The notes beneath the pieces are model-generated. The model saw only the letters and a list, made by a program, of their open reading frames with translations. It was not told the DNA's origin and made no database searches. Below are positions 21,960-33,376 of a stretch of 64,000 nucleotides of DNA, piece after piece (positions within the stretch are counted from its first letter, which is position 1; the number at the start of each line of letters is the position of its first letter). The position numbers were made by a program, and so were the translations under genes. The stretch comes from Emmonsiellopsis sp. PD_33 (taxonomy: Eukaryota > Ascomycota > Eurotiomycetes > Onygenales > Ajellomycetaceae): positions 23,611-87,610 of the forward strand of contig JANTQF010000135.1 of assembly GCA_032988165.1 (NCBI GenBank), written 5' to 3'.

Positions 21960-24911
21960 ATGGCCCCCTCCAAGTCGCATCGGTTCAATCCGATCGCCTT
22001 CACGCCCGGGCCCGTCACCATCATCACAACCATCGTCTATCTCGCCCTTGTTATTCCCATCCTCGTCACGTATCTGGTCGTCCCCTCCGCCCCCGAAACG
22101 AGCCCCAAGGGATTGAATCTCACTGAAGCATGGGAGGATCTTCAACATCTAACCTCCGGATTCCATCCTTACAATAGTCGGAGAAACGATGAAGTCCACC
22201 AGTGGCTTCTCCAGCGGATTGAGACCATCATTCGCCCAACAATCGATGCACGAGAGCATTCCGCTACCGCTGACGAGGTCCCAGAAGTGTTTGTATTCGA
22301 TGACAACACGTCTAACTTGACGTATTCCGATAGCGGTGTTGGTAGGGAAGCTATCGTTGGGGTATATTTCGAGGGCACGAATATCATCGTTTACATCCGC
22401 GGCAGTGATGATGATCCCGACAATTGGTGGGAGCGCCCAAATGGCAAGCCGAAAGGGAAAGGTGGCGTTTTGGTAAACGCACATTATGATAGCGTTTCAA
22501 CGGGATACGGCGCCACTGATAATGGTGTTGGGGTTGTGAGCGTGCTCCAGCTGCTCAGGTACTTTACGACTCCAGGGAACAAACCACGGAAGGGTCTCGT
22601 GCTCCTCTTCAACAATGGCGAGGAAGACTACCTGAACGGTGCTCATGTGTACAGCCAGCATCCTATGGCTAACTTTACACACACATTTTTGAACCTTGAG
22701 GGCGCAGGAGCGGGCGGACGAGCTGCGTTGTTCCGAAGCACGGATACTGAGGTTACTCGATTTTATAAAGGCGCCGCACATCCGTTCGGGACCGTGGTTA
22801 CTGGCGATACATTCAAGTTGGGCGTTATTCGTAGCGAAACGGACTATGTTGTGTTTGACGGGATCCTAGGGCTGCGAGGTCTTGATGTTGCTTTCCTCGC
22901 CCCAAGATCTCGATATCACACAGACCAGGACGATGCCCGACATACAAGTATTGACGCGGTGTGGCATATGCTTTCTGCTGCTGTAGCGACCACAGAGGGG
23001 CTTGTTTCGTACACTGGGACAGAATTCGATGGCGACTCCGAAAACCCGGACAAGGTCAACAGCGGTTCCGGCACTGCTGGTGTTTGGTTTGATATGTTCG
23101 GATCGGGGTTTGCAGTTTTCCGTCTGCATACACTTTTTGCACTCTCTGTGACGCTCCTTGTTGTTGCTCCATTGGTTGTGTTCATTACAAGTATCATCTT
23201 GTCCAAGACAGACAGGATGTATTTGTTTTCGATGTCCAAGACACTAGGAGAGACAGATGAGAAAGTTTCTTTGCGTGGTCTCCGTGGTCTATTCCGTACC
23301 CCTATCATATTGGCCGTGGCCACCGCGACGCCAGTGGGATTGGCATATTTACTCGATAAGGTCAATCCATATATCGTGCATAGCAGCGAATTTGCAGTAT
23401 GGACCATGATGCTTTCCGTATGGATATTTTTGGCTTGGTTCCTCTCACGCGTCGCCGATTTTGCTAGACCCTCTGCTCTCCATAGAGTTTACAGTTACAC
23501 TTGGCTGTTTATTGCAATGTGGATCGTGCTTGTGATAAACACTGTGTATGCAAACCAGAAGAGCATTGCTGCGGGATATTTTGTGTTTTTCTACTTTTGC
23601 GGGGTATTTTTGGCGACCTGGGTGTCTTATTTGGAACTCTTCTCCCTCCCGCGAAAGGGAGATTATGCCCGTCATGTCAGCCGACACCAAGGACGTCGCC
23701 CAAGCAGCCTTAGCAGCAGGCTATTAACCCCTTCTGCCGATGAACTGCCATCTGACAACACCGTTAATGGACGCGATCAATCTGATGGTGCCGAGGAGGA
23801 ACCGTCAGAGTCCACATCCTTGCTCCGGGGCCAACGTACCACATTTGCAAATTACCGAACCGGTAACGATGGCGTCACCGAAGATGAAGAGCACGAGGAA
23901 ACTGAAGAGATCGGCACATTCGGGCACGAGCAACCATGGAGCTGGAAATTGCCCCGATGGACATGGCTATTGCAGCTGATACTTTTGGCCCCGATAGTAA
24001 TTATTCTAGTCGGCCAGATCGGACTGTTGCTGACAACTGCAACGAGCCAAATCGGGTCAGACGGGGGTTCAACTTTCTTCATCTACTTGTTCTGCGCGTT
24101 ATTTTCAACGCTGCTCTTCGCGCCCATGTTCCCGTTTATCCATCGATTCACCTACCATATCCCGTCATTTTTGCTCCTTGTTTTCATCGGAACTCTGATA
24201 TACAACCTAGTCGCGTTTCCTTTTTCGTCTTCCAACCGTTTGAAGGTTTACTTCCTTCAGGGAGTTAACTTAGACGACGGCTCGAACATAGTTTCCCTCG
24301 AAGGCATTCCGCCCTTCATTACAGATATCATCGACTCCATCCCTAGTGCAACCGGCCAAAACATTACCTGCGACCAAAACTCGGATGGTAACCTTGAAAA
24401 GTGCGCCTGGAGCGGAATCGCGCCCAATGTTGTGGAAGATAGCTCCGACAACGACCAAAACAAATGGATAACCTACAATATCACCCGAGAAGCAGGCAAA
24501 AACCAAGCCCGCTTCGAAGTTTCCGGCCGCAACACCAGAGCCTGTAGGTTGAAATTCGACACACCGATCGCCAACTGGCGCGTCCCCGGCTCACCTACGG
24601 ACCACCGCATGCCACATACCGTTCGCCAAGGCGTGTCAGAGATTAGACTCTGGAGCCGAACGTGGGAGAATACGTGGGTTGTTGATGTCGACTGGCACGA
24701 TAAGGGCGATAGATCGAGAGACGACGATAGCGGAGACGAAAGCGATTCCAAGAATGAATTGAGTGGGCAAGTTGTATGCTTGTGGAATGATGAAAACAGG
24801 AGTGGTGTGATACCCGCGCTGGATGAAGTGAAGCAGTACGTCCCTGCCTGGGTTGCTATCACCAAGTCCGAGGATGGGCTTGTGGAAGGAAGCCATCGAT
24901 TTACCGTGTGA
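21960..24911 (+). CDS. PFF1: Vacuolar membrane M28 metalloprotease PFF1
   Basis: A single uninterrupted exon of 983 residues. Residues from about 20 to 45 form the first membrane helix. A luminal peptidase domain of the M28 (aminopeptidase Y-like) family follows, with zinc and catalytic residues in NAHYDSVSTGYGATDNGVG, NNGEEDYLNGA, FLNLEGAGAGG and the SRYHTDQDD histidine. Roughly eight further hydrophobic helices occupy residues 380-720. They are split by an acidic Ser-rich loop (RRPSSLSSRLLTPS to EEHEETEEIG), and the C-terminal luminal domain follows. This order is that of fungal PFF1, a multispanning vacuolar membrane protease. The start was moved 16 codons into the open frame, to MAPSKSHRFNP, which lies in a good context (CACCATGG) and resembles family N termini. 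The gene appears intronless here. Confidence 0.93.
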   Translation: MAPSKSHRFNPIAFTPGPVTIITTIVYLALVIPILVTYLVVPSAPETSPKGLNLTEAWEDLQHLTSGFHPYNSRRNDEVHQWLLQRIETIIRPTIDAREHSATADEVPEVFVFDDNTSNLTYSDSGVGREAIVGVYFEGTNIIVYIRGSDDDPDNWWERPNGKPKGKGGVLVNAHYDSVSTGYGATDNGVGVVSVLQLLRYFTTPGNKPRKGLVLLFNNGEEDYLNGAHVYSQHPMANFTHTFLNLEGAGAGGRAALFRSTDTEVTRFYKGAAHPFGTVVTGDTFKLGVIRSETDYVVFDGILGLRGLDVAFLAPRSRYHTDQDDARHTSIDAVWHMLSAAVATTEGLVSYTGTEFDGDSENPDKVNSGSGTAGVWFDMFGSGFAVFRLHTLFALSVTLLVVAPLVVFITSIILSKTDRMYLFSMSKTLGETDEKVSLRGLRGLFRTPIILAVATATPVGLAYLLDKVNPYIVHSSEFAVWTMMLSVWIFLAWFLSRVADFARPSALHRVYSYTWLFIAMWIVLVINTVYANQKSIAAGYFVFFYFCGVFLATWVSYLELFSLPRKGDYARHVSRHQGRRPSSLSSRLLTPSADELPSDNTVNGRDQSDGAEEEPSESTSLLRGQRTTFANYRTGNDGVTEDEEHEETEEIGTFGHEQPWSWKLPRWTWLLQLILLAPIVIILVGQIGLLLTTATSQIGSDGGSTFFIYLFCALFSTLLFAPMFPFIHRFTYHIPSFLLLVFIGTLIYNLVAFPFSSSNRLKVYFLQGVNLDDGSNIVSLEGIPPFITDIIDSIPSATGQNITCDQNSDGNLEKCAWSGIAPNVVEDSSDNDQNKWITYNITREAGKNQARFEVSGRNTRACRLKFDTPIANWRVPGSPTDHRMPHTVRQGVSEIRLWSRTWENTWVVDVDWHDKGDRSRDDDSGDESDSKNELSGQVVCLWNDENRSGVIPALDEVKQYVPAWVAITKSEDGLVEGSHRFTV

Positions 24912-26538
24912 TTTAGTGGCGAACGGATTGCATATTTCTTGGGGGGTTTTGTATATAATTCCTTTTCCTGGTTTCTTATTACACGGGATGTGCAAATTGT
25001 CCCTGCCTGTACGTTGGATTCGGATTCATTAATGTTTTATCAGCTTGCTCACGAGTATCTCGGATGGGGAGACGATTGCCAATGCTTAATTGGGGGGGGG
25101 TGTATACTTTTGTGACATTTCTCATCTGATATCTTAACCTGTACTGTACCTACCGCTATCATCTCGGCGTTTCTCCAATTATCTTCCCCTTCTATTTTCC
25201 AATCTATCCGTCCCCTGCTGATGAAGGAGTCAAATGGACCAACCAATCAAATGAAGGTTTGCTAGTAAGTTTCCAAGATTCTTGGCAAGTTAACTTAACT
25301 ATTTCAACCTCACCTGCCAAACAATCCTTGGAGGCATTTTCAATATCCAGACAATCACCACTTTCTGCCTTAACCACCCATCAACGACTTGCTAAGGGCC
25401 ATTCGCCCGGAAGAATTTACAACGGTTGGCTACCAAACTACACTCCCCCCCTAATCAACGAATCCGAAAAGCTAACCTCCGGTATCCATCCAGTCTGATA
25501 AGTTAGCCGAGGAAAAACACACCTCAAATCAATCAAACCAACAAAGGAACTCCACTTGCCAACATATCCAACATGATAGAAAGATTAGGAGTCTTTCAAG
25601 ACGGGAAACGGAGAGAGAGGCTACCCTATCCCCGCCAGCATCCTGCCGAAAAAAGGGGGAATACCTTGGGACAGACAGCTTCCAAATTAGCTAATTGCCT
25701 ATTTTTGCCCCATTTCTTGGATCTGTCTCTTATCTACGTGAAATATCAATTTCCCAGTTGAATGCTTGAAATTGTTTAATTTTCCCGATTCTTTCTATCC
25801 GATAGGCTTCTTTTTGTCTATCGCATCCATCCATTTGGGAATGGCATGCTTCGTTACGCTCCTATGGAGCGCAGAATGTAAATGGACGATATTCCTAGGG
25901 GCTTTCGATGGTACGGTATCCAAAGGATTGATTGAGTCTACTGCTATACGCCCTATATTTGCTTGTTCTGTTCGTGGTCCTGGCCGTGGAAGTTACTACG
26001 TCCTGGTCCTGTGATTGCTCCTCTCTAGATGCCCATGTATCTTTTTGATATATTGGTTTTAACAGTCTTTGCTCCATTTCTTTGCCTTGTTTTCTTTCTT
26101 CTTGCATGTTCATTTTGTAATCTATACAAAGTAAAGTGACAATCGCCATCCATCCTTTGTGTGGCATCTTGGCCTCAAATGATGATTGCTGCTGCATCTC
26201 TAGGCACAATAGATGGCAGCCACCTCACACTCATTGACTAGTATAGAGCTTGCTTAACCATACCAGTTGCTGGGGAGGTAGGAGATAGAAGAGAAATCAT
26301 CCTATCTCCCGCACAAAACCTCTGTGATGCGGTTTGTGCCAGAACGGGAATGGTCTGGTGCCGAGAGCAGGACCTGCCGTCCTGTTCTTCTGGCAGTCCT
26401 CTGGACCTCATCCAACCTCCAACCCCCAACCTCCCCATCCCCTCCTATCCTGCTGTCTGCCAGCTCTCTCTATCTCCATCATCGTCTATCTCAGTCCTTG
26501 CTCTGCTTGGGGAGACGGAGCTCTCTCGCGAGAGTGCC
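24912..26538. other. Intergenic region, no gene supported
   Basis: 1.6 kb of non-coding sequence with short frames only. The final 200 bp are C/T-rich and form the likely leader of the TPR gene. The open frame there extends upstream of the chosen start without protein-like composition. Confidence 0.45.
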
Positions 26539-28587
26539 ATGCAAGCACCCCTGAAGAAGCCCCTGGAAGCCTCACCCACGATGGGGACGCTCCACCCTAA
26601 CCCACGCTTCATGACGGGCCACCTCCCGTCCCCCCACATGCTCTATGCAGAGATCTCCCAATCCCGCCGCGCCTCGATGGATCTCAAAGAGGCCATATGC
26701 GCCTGGGTGGGTGCCGTCTTATACGCCAACCGTTCCCAATTCGTCGAATCCCTCGAAGAGCATATCGACGTCCTGCGTCGGGGTGCCTGCCTGGTCCCTC
26801 GTGCGGTGTTGTTGTTCAACCTTGGATCCCTCTGGGCCTCCGTGGGCGATTACCGTCGAGCAAAAGATGCATACGAGCTCAGCATCAAGGAAGACCGTGA
26901 CTTTTCACTTTCGTGGTTTTGTCGCGGGATTTGCCAGTTCCTCCTTCGGGAGTATGGTGAATCGCAAAAGACCTTCCGCAAATGTGCTGGGACATTCAAG
27001 TTTCTCTGCCCGGTCCAGTGCTATGACGACTTTGGTCTGGACTTTGTTCTGACCAAGCCCGATGCGTTGTTCAATGCCACTGTGGCGAAGCAGTATTACA
27101 ACACTCAGGGGGGATTGGCAATCGTAGATTCTCCTATGCCTAGTCTACGCCGGCAAAAGTTGAATCTTTTCCTCGGACCTCAGAACGATTACTTCGTCTC
27201 CGGTCAGTCGTTCTCGAACAAATGCGTTGAAAAGTTGATCGAGTCCGTCACTTTGCTCCTGCACCATCCATCTGTCAAGTTCCAGGAGCAGAGTTCAACC
27301 GGCAAGCTGCGCGGGTATGTCGCTGTTGGGTTTCATGGACTGCACAAAGTTGGGCCGCGAGTCTTGCCTAAGGGCGTGTGGACTAAATGGCAAACACGTA
27401 TGTCTGAGGATGACCAAACGCCCCTGTGCAGAGCCCCGGTGGTGAAAATTCCATCGGTGCCTTTATTGGTTCCCAGACGTGCCCTCCCTTCAACTGCTGT
27501 GTCGGACGGAAATGCAGAACATGAAGAGCGCCTGCATATCATCAACTCGTTTCCCGTCCCGCCAACCACTGTGAAAACACCGGATACCCCTCTCACCAAC
27601 GCCGGGGCATCCGTTGGCGAACGTAACAACGACGAAGGACAGGCAGCACGTGAAGGTGTGGTCACAGAGCCAGCAACACCAGGCCTAGTTCAGCAGGCTG
27701 GTTCGGACAATCATAACAACCGGGATGTCGTTTTACCATCCAACTCCGCCCCTGGACCTGTCCCAACCCTCGCCCATCGGACCGCCCGTCAACGAGGACC
27801 TCGAGTGCCGCTCCCCGAGTTTGTCTTCCCGCAACCACCACTTCCAGTGCAGGAGCAAGGACAAAGCCAGCAGCATGGTCAGCAACAACCAGTCGCCCTA
27901 GAAGGAACAACTAGCAATGCCACCCTGACAACCCAGCATGAACCGGCCACAAGTGCTTCCGGTGCACACTACGATGCAAACATCCAAAGCAGCGCACCGC
28001 TAGACAATAACACATCCTCAAGCAACGGGACACATGAAACACCACTCCCCATGGGGGCTCTCAGTGGCGGGATTGCTGGGCGGTACAACGAGGACGAGGA
28101 TGATGATATCATCTATCTCCCCACACCAACTCCTCCTCACGAAGCACACTTCTGGGAGCAATCATTCCACTTCTCCAGCGACCCCACCCAGCTATCGGGG
28201 CCAGGTCCAGCACTGTTGGAGCCGCCGTTTGCAGACACATACGACACGAGCCCCCCTCCCTATTGCCACGGGCACGGTCATGGCCATTCTCACGCTCAAG
28301 ACGACCAAACTGACTCAAACGCCAGTAGTCTGTGCCAGTCACTCTTCGAACGGATCTTCCAGTCTCCCTTGACTGTCTCGGTGGCCGGCGAGATGGCGCA
28401 GATTCGTCGGGGTCGGTCGAATATCGCGTATGAGCGCTTGGGGGAGATGAATGGATGGTACTGGGGTGCGAATCTGGACGATGTCGATGACGATGCGGAT
28501 GAAGGTGCCGATGGGGATGGGCATGAGAATGAGGAGGAGGAGGATGTCCACGCGGATGACGGGGTGTCTGTGCCAAATGCGGTGTGA
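26539..28587 (+). CDS. TPR protein similar to the NADPH oxidase activator NoxR/p67phox
   Basis: One exon, about 682 residues from the ATG at 26539; ATG 26581 or 26677 are alternatives. The N-terminal 180 residues follow the layout of NoxR: a MDLKEAICAWVGAV helix, a short helical hairpin, then tetratricopeptide-like units LLFNLGSLWASVGDYRRAKDAYELSIKED and SWFCRGICQFLLREYGESQKTF. A loop plus YDDFGLDFVLTKPDALFNATVA corresponds to the NoxR segment leading into its last TPR and activation region. In NoxR these repeats bind Rac-GTP and the C terminus binds Cdc24. The rest of this protein is Pro/Gln/Ser-rich, with a His-Gly run (HGHGHGHSH) and a highly acidic tail, and I see no PB1 or SH3 domain. 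It may be a divergent paralogue rather than NoxR itself. Function by homology is tentative. Confidence 0.6.
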   Translation: MQAPLKKPLEASPTMGTLHPNPRFMTGHLPSPHMLYAEISQSRRASMDLKEAICAWVGAVLYANRSQFVESLEEHIDVLRRGACLVPRAVLLFNLGSLWASVGDYRRAKDAYELSIKEDRDFSLSWFCRGICQFLLREYGESQKTFRKCAGTFKFLCPVQCYDDFGLDFVLTKPDALFNATVAKQYYNTQGGLAIVDSPMPSLRRQKLNLFLGPQNDYFVSGQSFSNKCVEKLIESVTLLLHHPSVKFQEQSSTGKLRGYVAVGFHGLHKVGPRVLPKGVWTKWQTRMSEDDQTPLCRAPVVKIPSVPLLVPRRALPSTAVSDGNAEHEERLHIINSFPVPPTTVKTPDTPLTNAGASVGERNNDEGQAAREGVVTEPATPGLVQQAGSDNHNNRDVVLPSNSAPGPVPTLAHRTARQRGPRVPLPEFVFPQPPLPVQEQGQSQQHGQQQPVALEGTTSNATLTTQHEPATSASGAHYDANIQSSAPLDNNTSSSNGTHETPLPMGALSGGIAGRYNEDEDDDIIYLPTPTPPHEAHFWEQSFHFSSDPTQLSGPGPALLEPPFADTYDTSPPPYCHGHGHGHSHAQDDQTDSNASSLCQSLFERIFQSPLTVSVAGEMAQIRRGRSNIAYERLGEMNGWYWGANLDDVDDDADEGADGDGHENEEEEDVHADDGVSVPNAV

Positions 28588-30497
28588 ATGGGATGGATTG
28601 TGTGGGTATGGATTTGATACCCGTTAATGGGTGGTGGGTGATTTGATTGTCCGAGAAGTTCGAGAAGAAGACCAAAAAGAGGGGGATGGAGAAAGGTGTG
28701 TTATGGAGATTTCGATTTTTCGCGTGCACGCGTTCTGATTTATTCAACTTCCGATTTTTTTTTTTTCCGACGAATTCGGATGGCGACCAGGTGGCTGGCT
28801 AATGGATGGGTGGTGGTTGAGATGGTATGAAATGTTCAGTTCCCTTCTTCATTGTATTTTTTATTATTTTCTTTTCGATTTTCAACCAGCATGTAACAAC
28901 TAGTCGATGGGTGGACAGAGAGGGTTGAGCAGTTATGCCATAACAGGCGAGGAGGCAAGCAACCACGAAAAAAAAAGGAAGAGAAAAAGGTGGAATGGGA
29001 ATTAATTCCAAGTATGGAGGTAGCAAAAGTATAATAATAGTCAGTTAGGCAGTTAGTTATCAACCAAATGAAACAAAATTTGTTGCTTTTATAATTACAT
29101 TTGTTTTTTGGCTGAATATCATCCACCTCCACTTTATCTATACTTTTCAATCAATCTCAAGAGACACTCTCTTTTCCCTTCTTTTCCCCCTCTTCTTTTC
29201 TTCTTCTTTTTTTTGGTAATATATAAGCAGCATGGCCTACCTAGCTTAAATGCAACAGATATAATCCATCACACTTTCTAAAGAGAGACATTAGATAGAT
29301 ACTCAGCAACCAAACCCACATCTCAGGAAAATGCCAGGGAAAAGAAGAAGAAAAGAAAAGAAAAGTAGATAGATTAACTTTAACTACATATGTAGTTACC
29401 ACTTATAATTTCCCTACAAATTACATTTCAAATATTGAAAATGAAAAAAATCTAACAGAGTAAATAAGACAGTCAATCAATTAAACCTTCCCAAACATAC
29501 ATAATCTGCCTAACCACCCTCCTCTCCCTCCCTTCCGCTTTCCCAGTTTTACATTCAAAAAATGTAGATAATAAAAAAGATATTTCATGATCCTCGTCTC
29601 GTCTCATCCCACGCAAAGGTCATGTTTCTGCTAGTGGGCTTGTTTCAAAGAGAAAATACAAACTAAGGGGAATCGTCGCTTACAGGAACCATAATCATAA
29701 TAAAAGGCAAAAAGAGAGAAAAAGGAAGAGAAGATAAAGCAAGGAGAACAAAGAGAAAAACCCGAAGCTAAAGAAGAAAAAGGAGAAGAAAAAGAGAAAG
29801 AAGCAGCTCTATACGTGTACTGTGGTCCTCCCTGCTACTGTGTCGTCTCACCTTCCACAGTATGAAATATCATCGGCAAAGGCATCACGCTGCGAAACAA
29901 AGAACTAGAAAGACAGAATAGAACATTTAAACACAACAGGAACAGGCATATAAGTAAACTAGAAATAGTGAAAAGGTACGAAGGAAAAGGGACAACATTC
30001 CACTCCATTACAGGTGAGATATTGTTTGTCCCATAGCCGCTGTTGATCCATGTCGCAAGACAGAAAATCGAGTCATTGTCGAGCTTAGAAAGCCCTGGGA
30101 TAGCGAATACAACAGCAGTATTGTAAAATATCGTAGTTGGACCTTGTCACTTTTCCCACGCCGGATTCATGGGTTCCCTTCTTCCCGCGGATCTATTCTA
30201 TCCCGCGGTAATATATAGACTCGTTAGATGGCTTGTTCTTGCGTTCGATCCGGAAGTCGACATATATGTGATATGTACATTATGCCTGCGTTGCATATAT
30301 CCGACCACGGGTGTCGTTATGGTAATGACCATACCCAGGCCTCGTAGGTCGACGGCGAAAGCAGTATGTTTGTAACCAATAGCAGTATTTGCAAATTGAG
30401 TCTCGTGATGTTTCGGGATACCTTCCTATGTGCTGAATGTGTAACGGGTAACCGAAAAGGTATGATGGATGCATTTCGTGGATGGAGATGTTGATAA
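28588..30497. other. Intergenic region with strong purine/pyrimidine strand bias
   Basis: Nearly 1.9 kb without coding potential between two 3' ends (TPR gene on plus, GRR1 on minus). It is dominated by A-rich and AG-rich stretches on the plus strand, most extreme at about 29690-29810. The right part (30000-30497) is probably the 3' UTR of GRR1. Confidence 0.5.
29690..29810. repeat. Polypurine (A/G) tract
   Basis: About 120 bp of almost pure purine on the plus strand (AAAAGAGAG- and GAAGAAAAAG-type units), with few interruptions. It lies between convergent genes. Confidence 0.65.
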
Positions 30498-32399
30498 TCA
30501 GCCGAGAGGCGCATTCTCCCCCATTTCGTCATCCTCGTCGTCATTGATCACAGCGGCGTTTAAAAGGCCTGTCACCTGACCTTCGTCTTCGTCCAGCTCA
30601 TCGCCGTCATCATACATCGTTCCTTCCTCAGCTTCAAGACGATAAGCGTTAGCCGCGCGGTTAAGAAAGTCTCGTAGACGCCCAACTCCTTCGCCGCTAA
30701 ACACGCAGAAAACGTCACGTTGTGGCTGGGTGAACTCGGCTGGAGCTTCACGACAAAATGCAGTCAATTCTTCTCGCAAGAATGCTTGGACGCCGGTAAG
30801 ACTGAGATGGGTGAGACGCGGACAGCTGTTGAGCAGCGAGTGGATACCCTAGACGGTCTAGATTAGCAACTGGAGGGTAAAATTGCAATAAGGGACGGCT
30901 GTTAACATACTTCCATTGTAAGATGAACGCAGTAGCTAAGATGTACTCGTTCAAGGCAACTGGTTCCAGAAGGATGCTGTGACACTCTGGACTTTGCCAA
31001 AGCCAGTATGCTTCGGTCTGTGATCGCCTGACACTTGACAAGCCCTATTCTTCTCAGTTTGGGAAGAGTAGCCAGCTGCTGGACACTCGCATCAGTCAAT
31101 CGATTGCAGCATGCCAAATCAATGTACCGAATGCGGTTGCATGATTTAACAAGCTGGATAACTGCGGCGTCTGTGATGTTGGAGCAGTGTCCAAGGTGAA
31201 CATAATGGATGTTTTTGCCCAATTTGCAGATCGAAAAAACCGATCGGTCTGATATGAATCTGCACTTTGCCAGAACCAAGTTCCGCAACCGTGGTGCAGA
31301 GTTGATGATTTTCTGTATAGCGTCATCCCTGACGTTTTCACATGCAGTCAGATCTAGGATCCGAAGACTGTCGAACACCAACGTGTCGGGAAGGTCAAGG
31401 AAAGCGGAGTCGTTGATTTCGACGCAATGTGCAAGTCGCAGCTCTCGAAGGTTCCTAAGGGTGGACATAAGAGCTGTGACGGAGCGACTGGTTACTTGTT
31501 TGCACCCATGAAGGTCAATCTCCAATATCAACGGACAGTTTTCGGCAAAGGATAGTATTGACCGGTCAGTGACTTGGGTAACTCCGTTTAATTTGAGCTA
31601 TATATGGTGTCAGCAAATGCGGATGGGTTGATTATATAAGGGGTAGGGAAGATTCACATACTCTCTTAATTTGATGGCAGCTCTCAGCAATAGCGATGAG
31701 GGAGTCATCCGTCACCTTGACGCACCCCGTAATATTCAATCCCTGGAGTCTGGGGCAGTTCTTAGCAAGGATAAACAGAGTATGGTCCGTCAGCGACTTG
31801 ATATCAGTCACATCCAAAGCCTGAAGATGTCTGTTTCCATCGACAAGATCAGAAACCCCTTTATCCGTAAGCATCGAGCAGTTGGTCAATGTCAACCGTT
31901 CAACCCGCTTGCAGTGCACAAACGGCAGAACGGTTCCGTCAGAGATCTTCTCGCTCAATGCGGACAAATTCAACCTCTTAATCAGATCGTAATAGTGGAA
32001 ATAGCCATTCGGAGCGCTGACCACCTTCACCACCCTGGACAGGTTATCCCAGTTATTGCACGACGGCCGATGCCACAGGATCCCCACGCAATTCATTGCC
32101 CAGCTCCGCGAGACCTGCATGCAGCTCAGCATATCCGTGGGCGAGCTGAGTTTCGCGAAGATGGAGATGAGGAGCTCTGGTGGGAGGCGGGAGATGGGCG
32201 GGAGGACGTCATCGGGGTTGCTATCGACGGTGAGGTCTCGAAAGGTGCCAACGCCAACGGAGGATTCGGAGTCGTTGGCTTGGTTGAAGAAATCGGTATC
32301 ATCGTCGACAGCACGCTCGGGAGAGGTTGAGTTTGAAGATTCGGACGGGGCATCAGCCTCTAAGAGGCGGACGGCGGGTCGTGACCGTAGCATTCTCAT
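30498..32399 (-). CDS. GRR1: F-box/LRR protein GRR1 (SCF ubiquitin ligase adaptor)
   Basis: Three exons (32399-31662, 31597-30911, 30848-30498) encode about 591 residues. Residues about 68-115 form the F-box (ISRLPPELLISIFAKLSSPTDMLSCMQVSRSW), which binds Skp1. About a dozen leucine-rich repeats of the cysteine-containing type follow (for example LTLTNCSMLTDKGV, LQGLNITGCVKVTDDSL, IDLHGCKQVTSRSV, IDLACCNRLTDASV). The C-terminal tail (about 85 residues) ends in a very acidic segment, DGDELDEDEGQ to DDEDDEMGE. This is the full Grr1 architecture: the substrate receptor of an SCF E3 ligase that targets G1 cyclins and nutrient-signalling proteins. Both introns start GTATGT and are in phase 0, at places that split conserved LRRs cleanly (IKR to LKLNGV, MEV region to GIHSLLN). 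Confidence 0.94.
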
Positions 32400-33376
32400 C
32401 GAGCCCGAGTATCTCTATCCGCTATCGTCTCGTTGGGGCGTTGTATACCCTCCTTCCAGCTAGGTGTGACAGCGGTTGACCAATTTGGTCTCGCTGGGAG
32501 GCGTACGAGCAGAAGATCGACTGGCGTGGAGCGGGGTGCTCGAGCGTGGGGGAGCCGGAGCTAGGAGACGATGTTGCTGCCCAGGCGAGTTGACGAGCAA
32601 CAGAGAGCGAGCCGGCACCGGGAGAGCCAGGCTGTGGGAGGCAGAGCAACAGGCAGTCACTGCTGGAAAAGCCTGTCGAGGCGGGCTGCATACGCAAGAG
32701 CGCTTGGGGTGGCACGGAAACGCTCTCAGTCGCCGCTCTCAACGCAGCAGCGAAGCGCGGCGTGTGGGGTGGAGGCGGCGGGAGACGGCCAGAGGAAAGC
32801 GGGTGGACGGCCAACTATCGATGGGGCATTAACTCGTAGACGGGCTCCTGGAGAGGCGAAGGATCTGGTCTGCGGCGGCACAGCAGAATGAGGCGGCTGA
32901 TGGTTGGTAATCTGACGCTGCACGCCGTCGATAACCAATGGCGCAACAGACAGACCGGACAGGCGGCGGTTGGTGGCAAAGGGCGGCTGGCACCGAGCCT
33001 GGCAGAAGATAAACGGGCTGCACGGTAGCAACAAAGAGCAAAGGGGGAGAGGACGCAGGGTGGACGTTGGGGGTTGCGGGGGGTTGCGGGCGGCAGTTCG
33101 ATGAGACGGGAGTTGGGTTTCGGGTTTCAAGATGGATGATGTCGTTGGGTTGAAGTTCGGCTACAGTCAGCCGTTAATATCTAGAGAATACATACCACGA
33201 GCACGCGGCAAGTGACCAGATGGGATGGGATGGATTCAGATTATCCACAGACTACCTACGGATATTCATTTATTTACTAATCCCCTGGAGTATTTAGACA
33301 TGTCATGCGAGTCCTTCCCAAGAAATGCATTGGCTCATATCTATTTGATACTTATAATTCTCCAATAGCTCTACAT
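32400..33376. other. GRR1 promoter/5' leader and convergent spacer
   Basis: The part next to GRR1 (32400-33130) is strongly C/T-rich on the minus strand, with several long but repetitive frames, as expected for a long 5' leader. The part near 33200-33376 is the 3' flank of the AMP-ligase gene, also on the minus strand. No separate gene is supported. Confidence 0.5.

Noticed and set aside
32422..33130. Long Pro/Arg/Ala-rich frames upstream of GRR1
   Set aside because: These arise from the C/T-rich leader of GRR1, and no family features are present.
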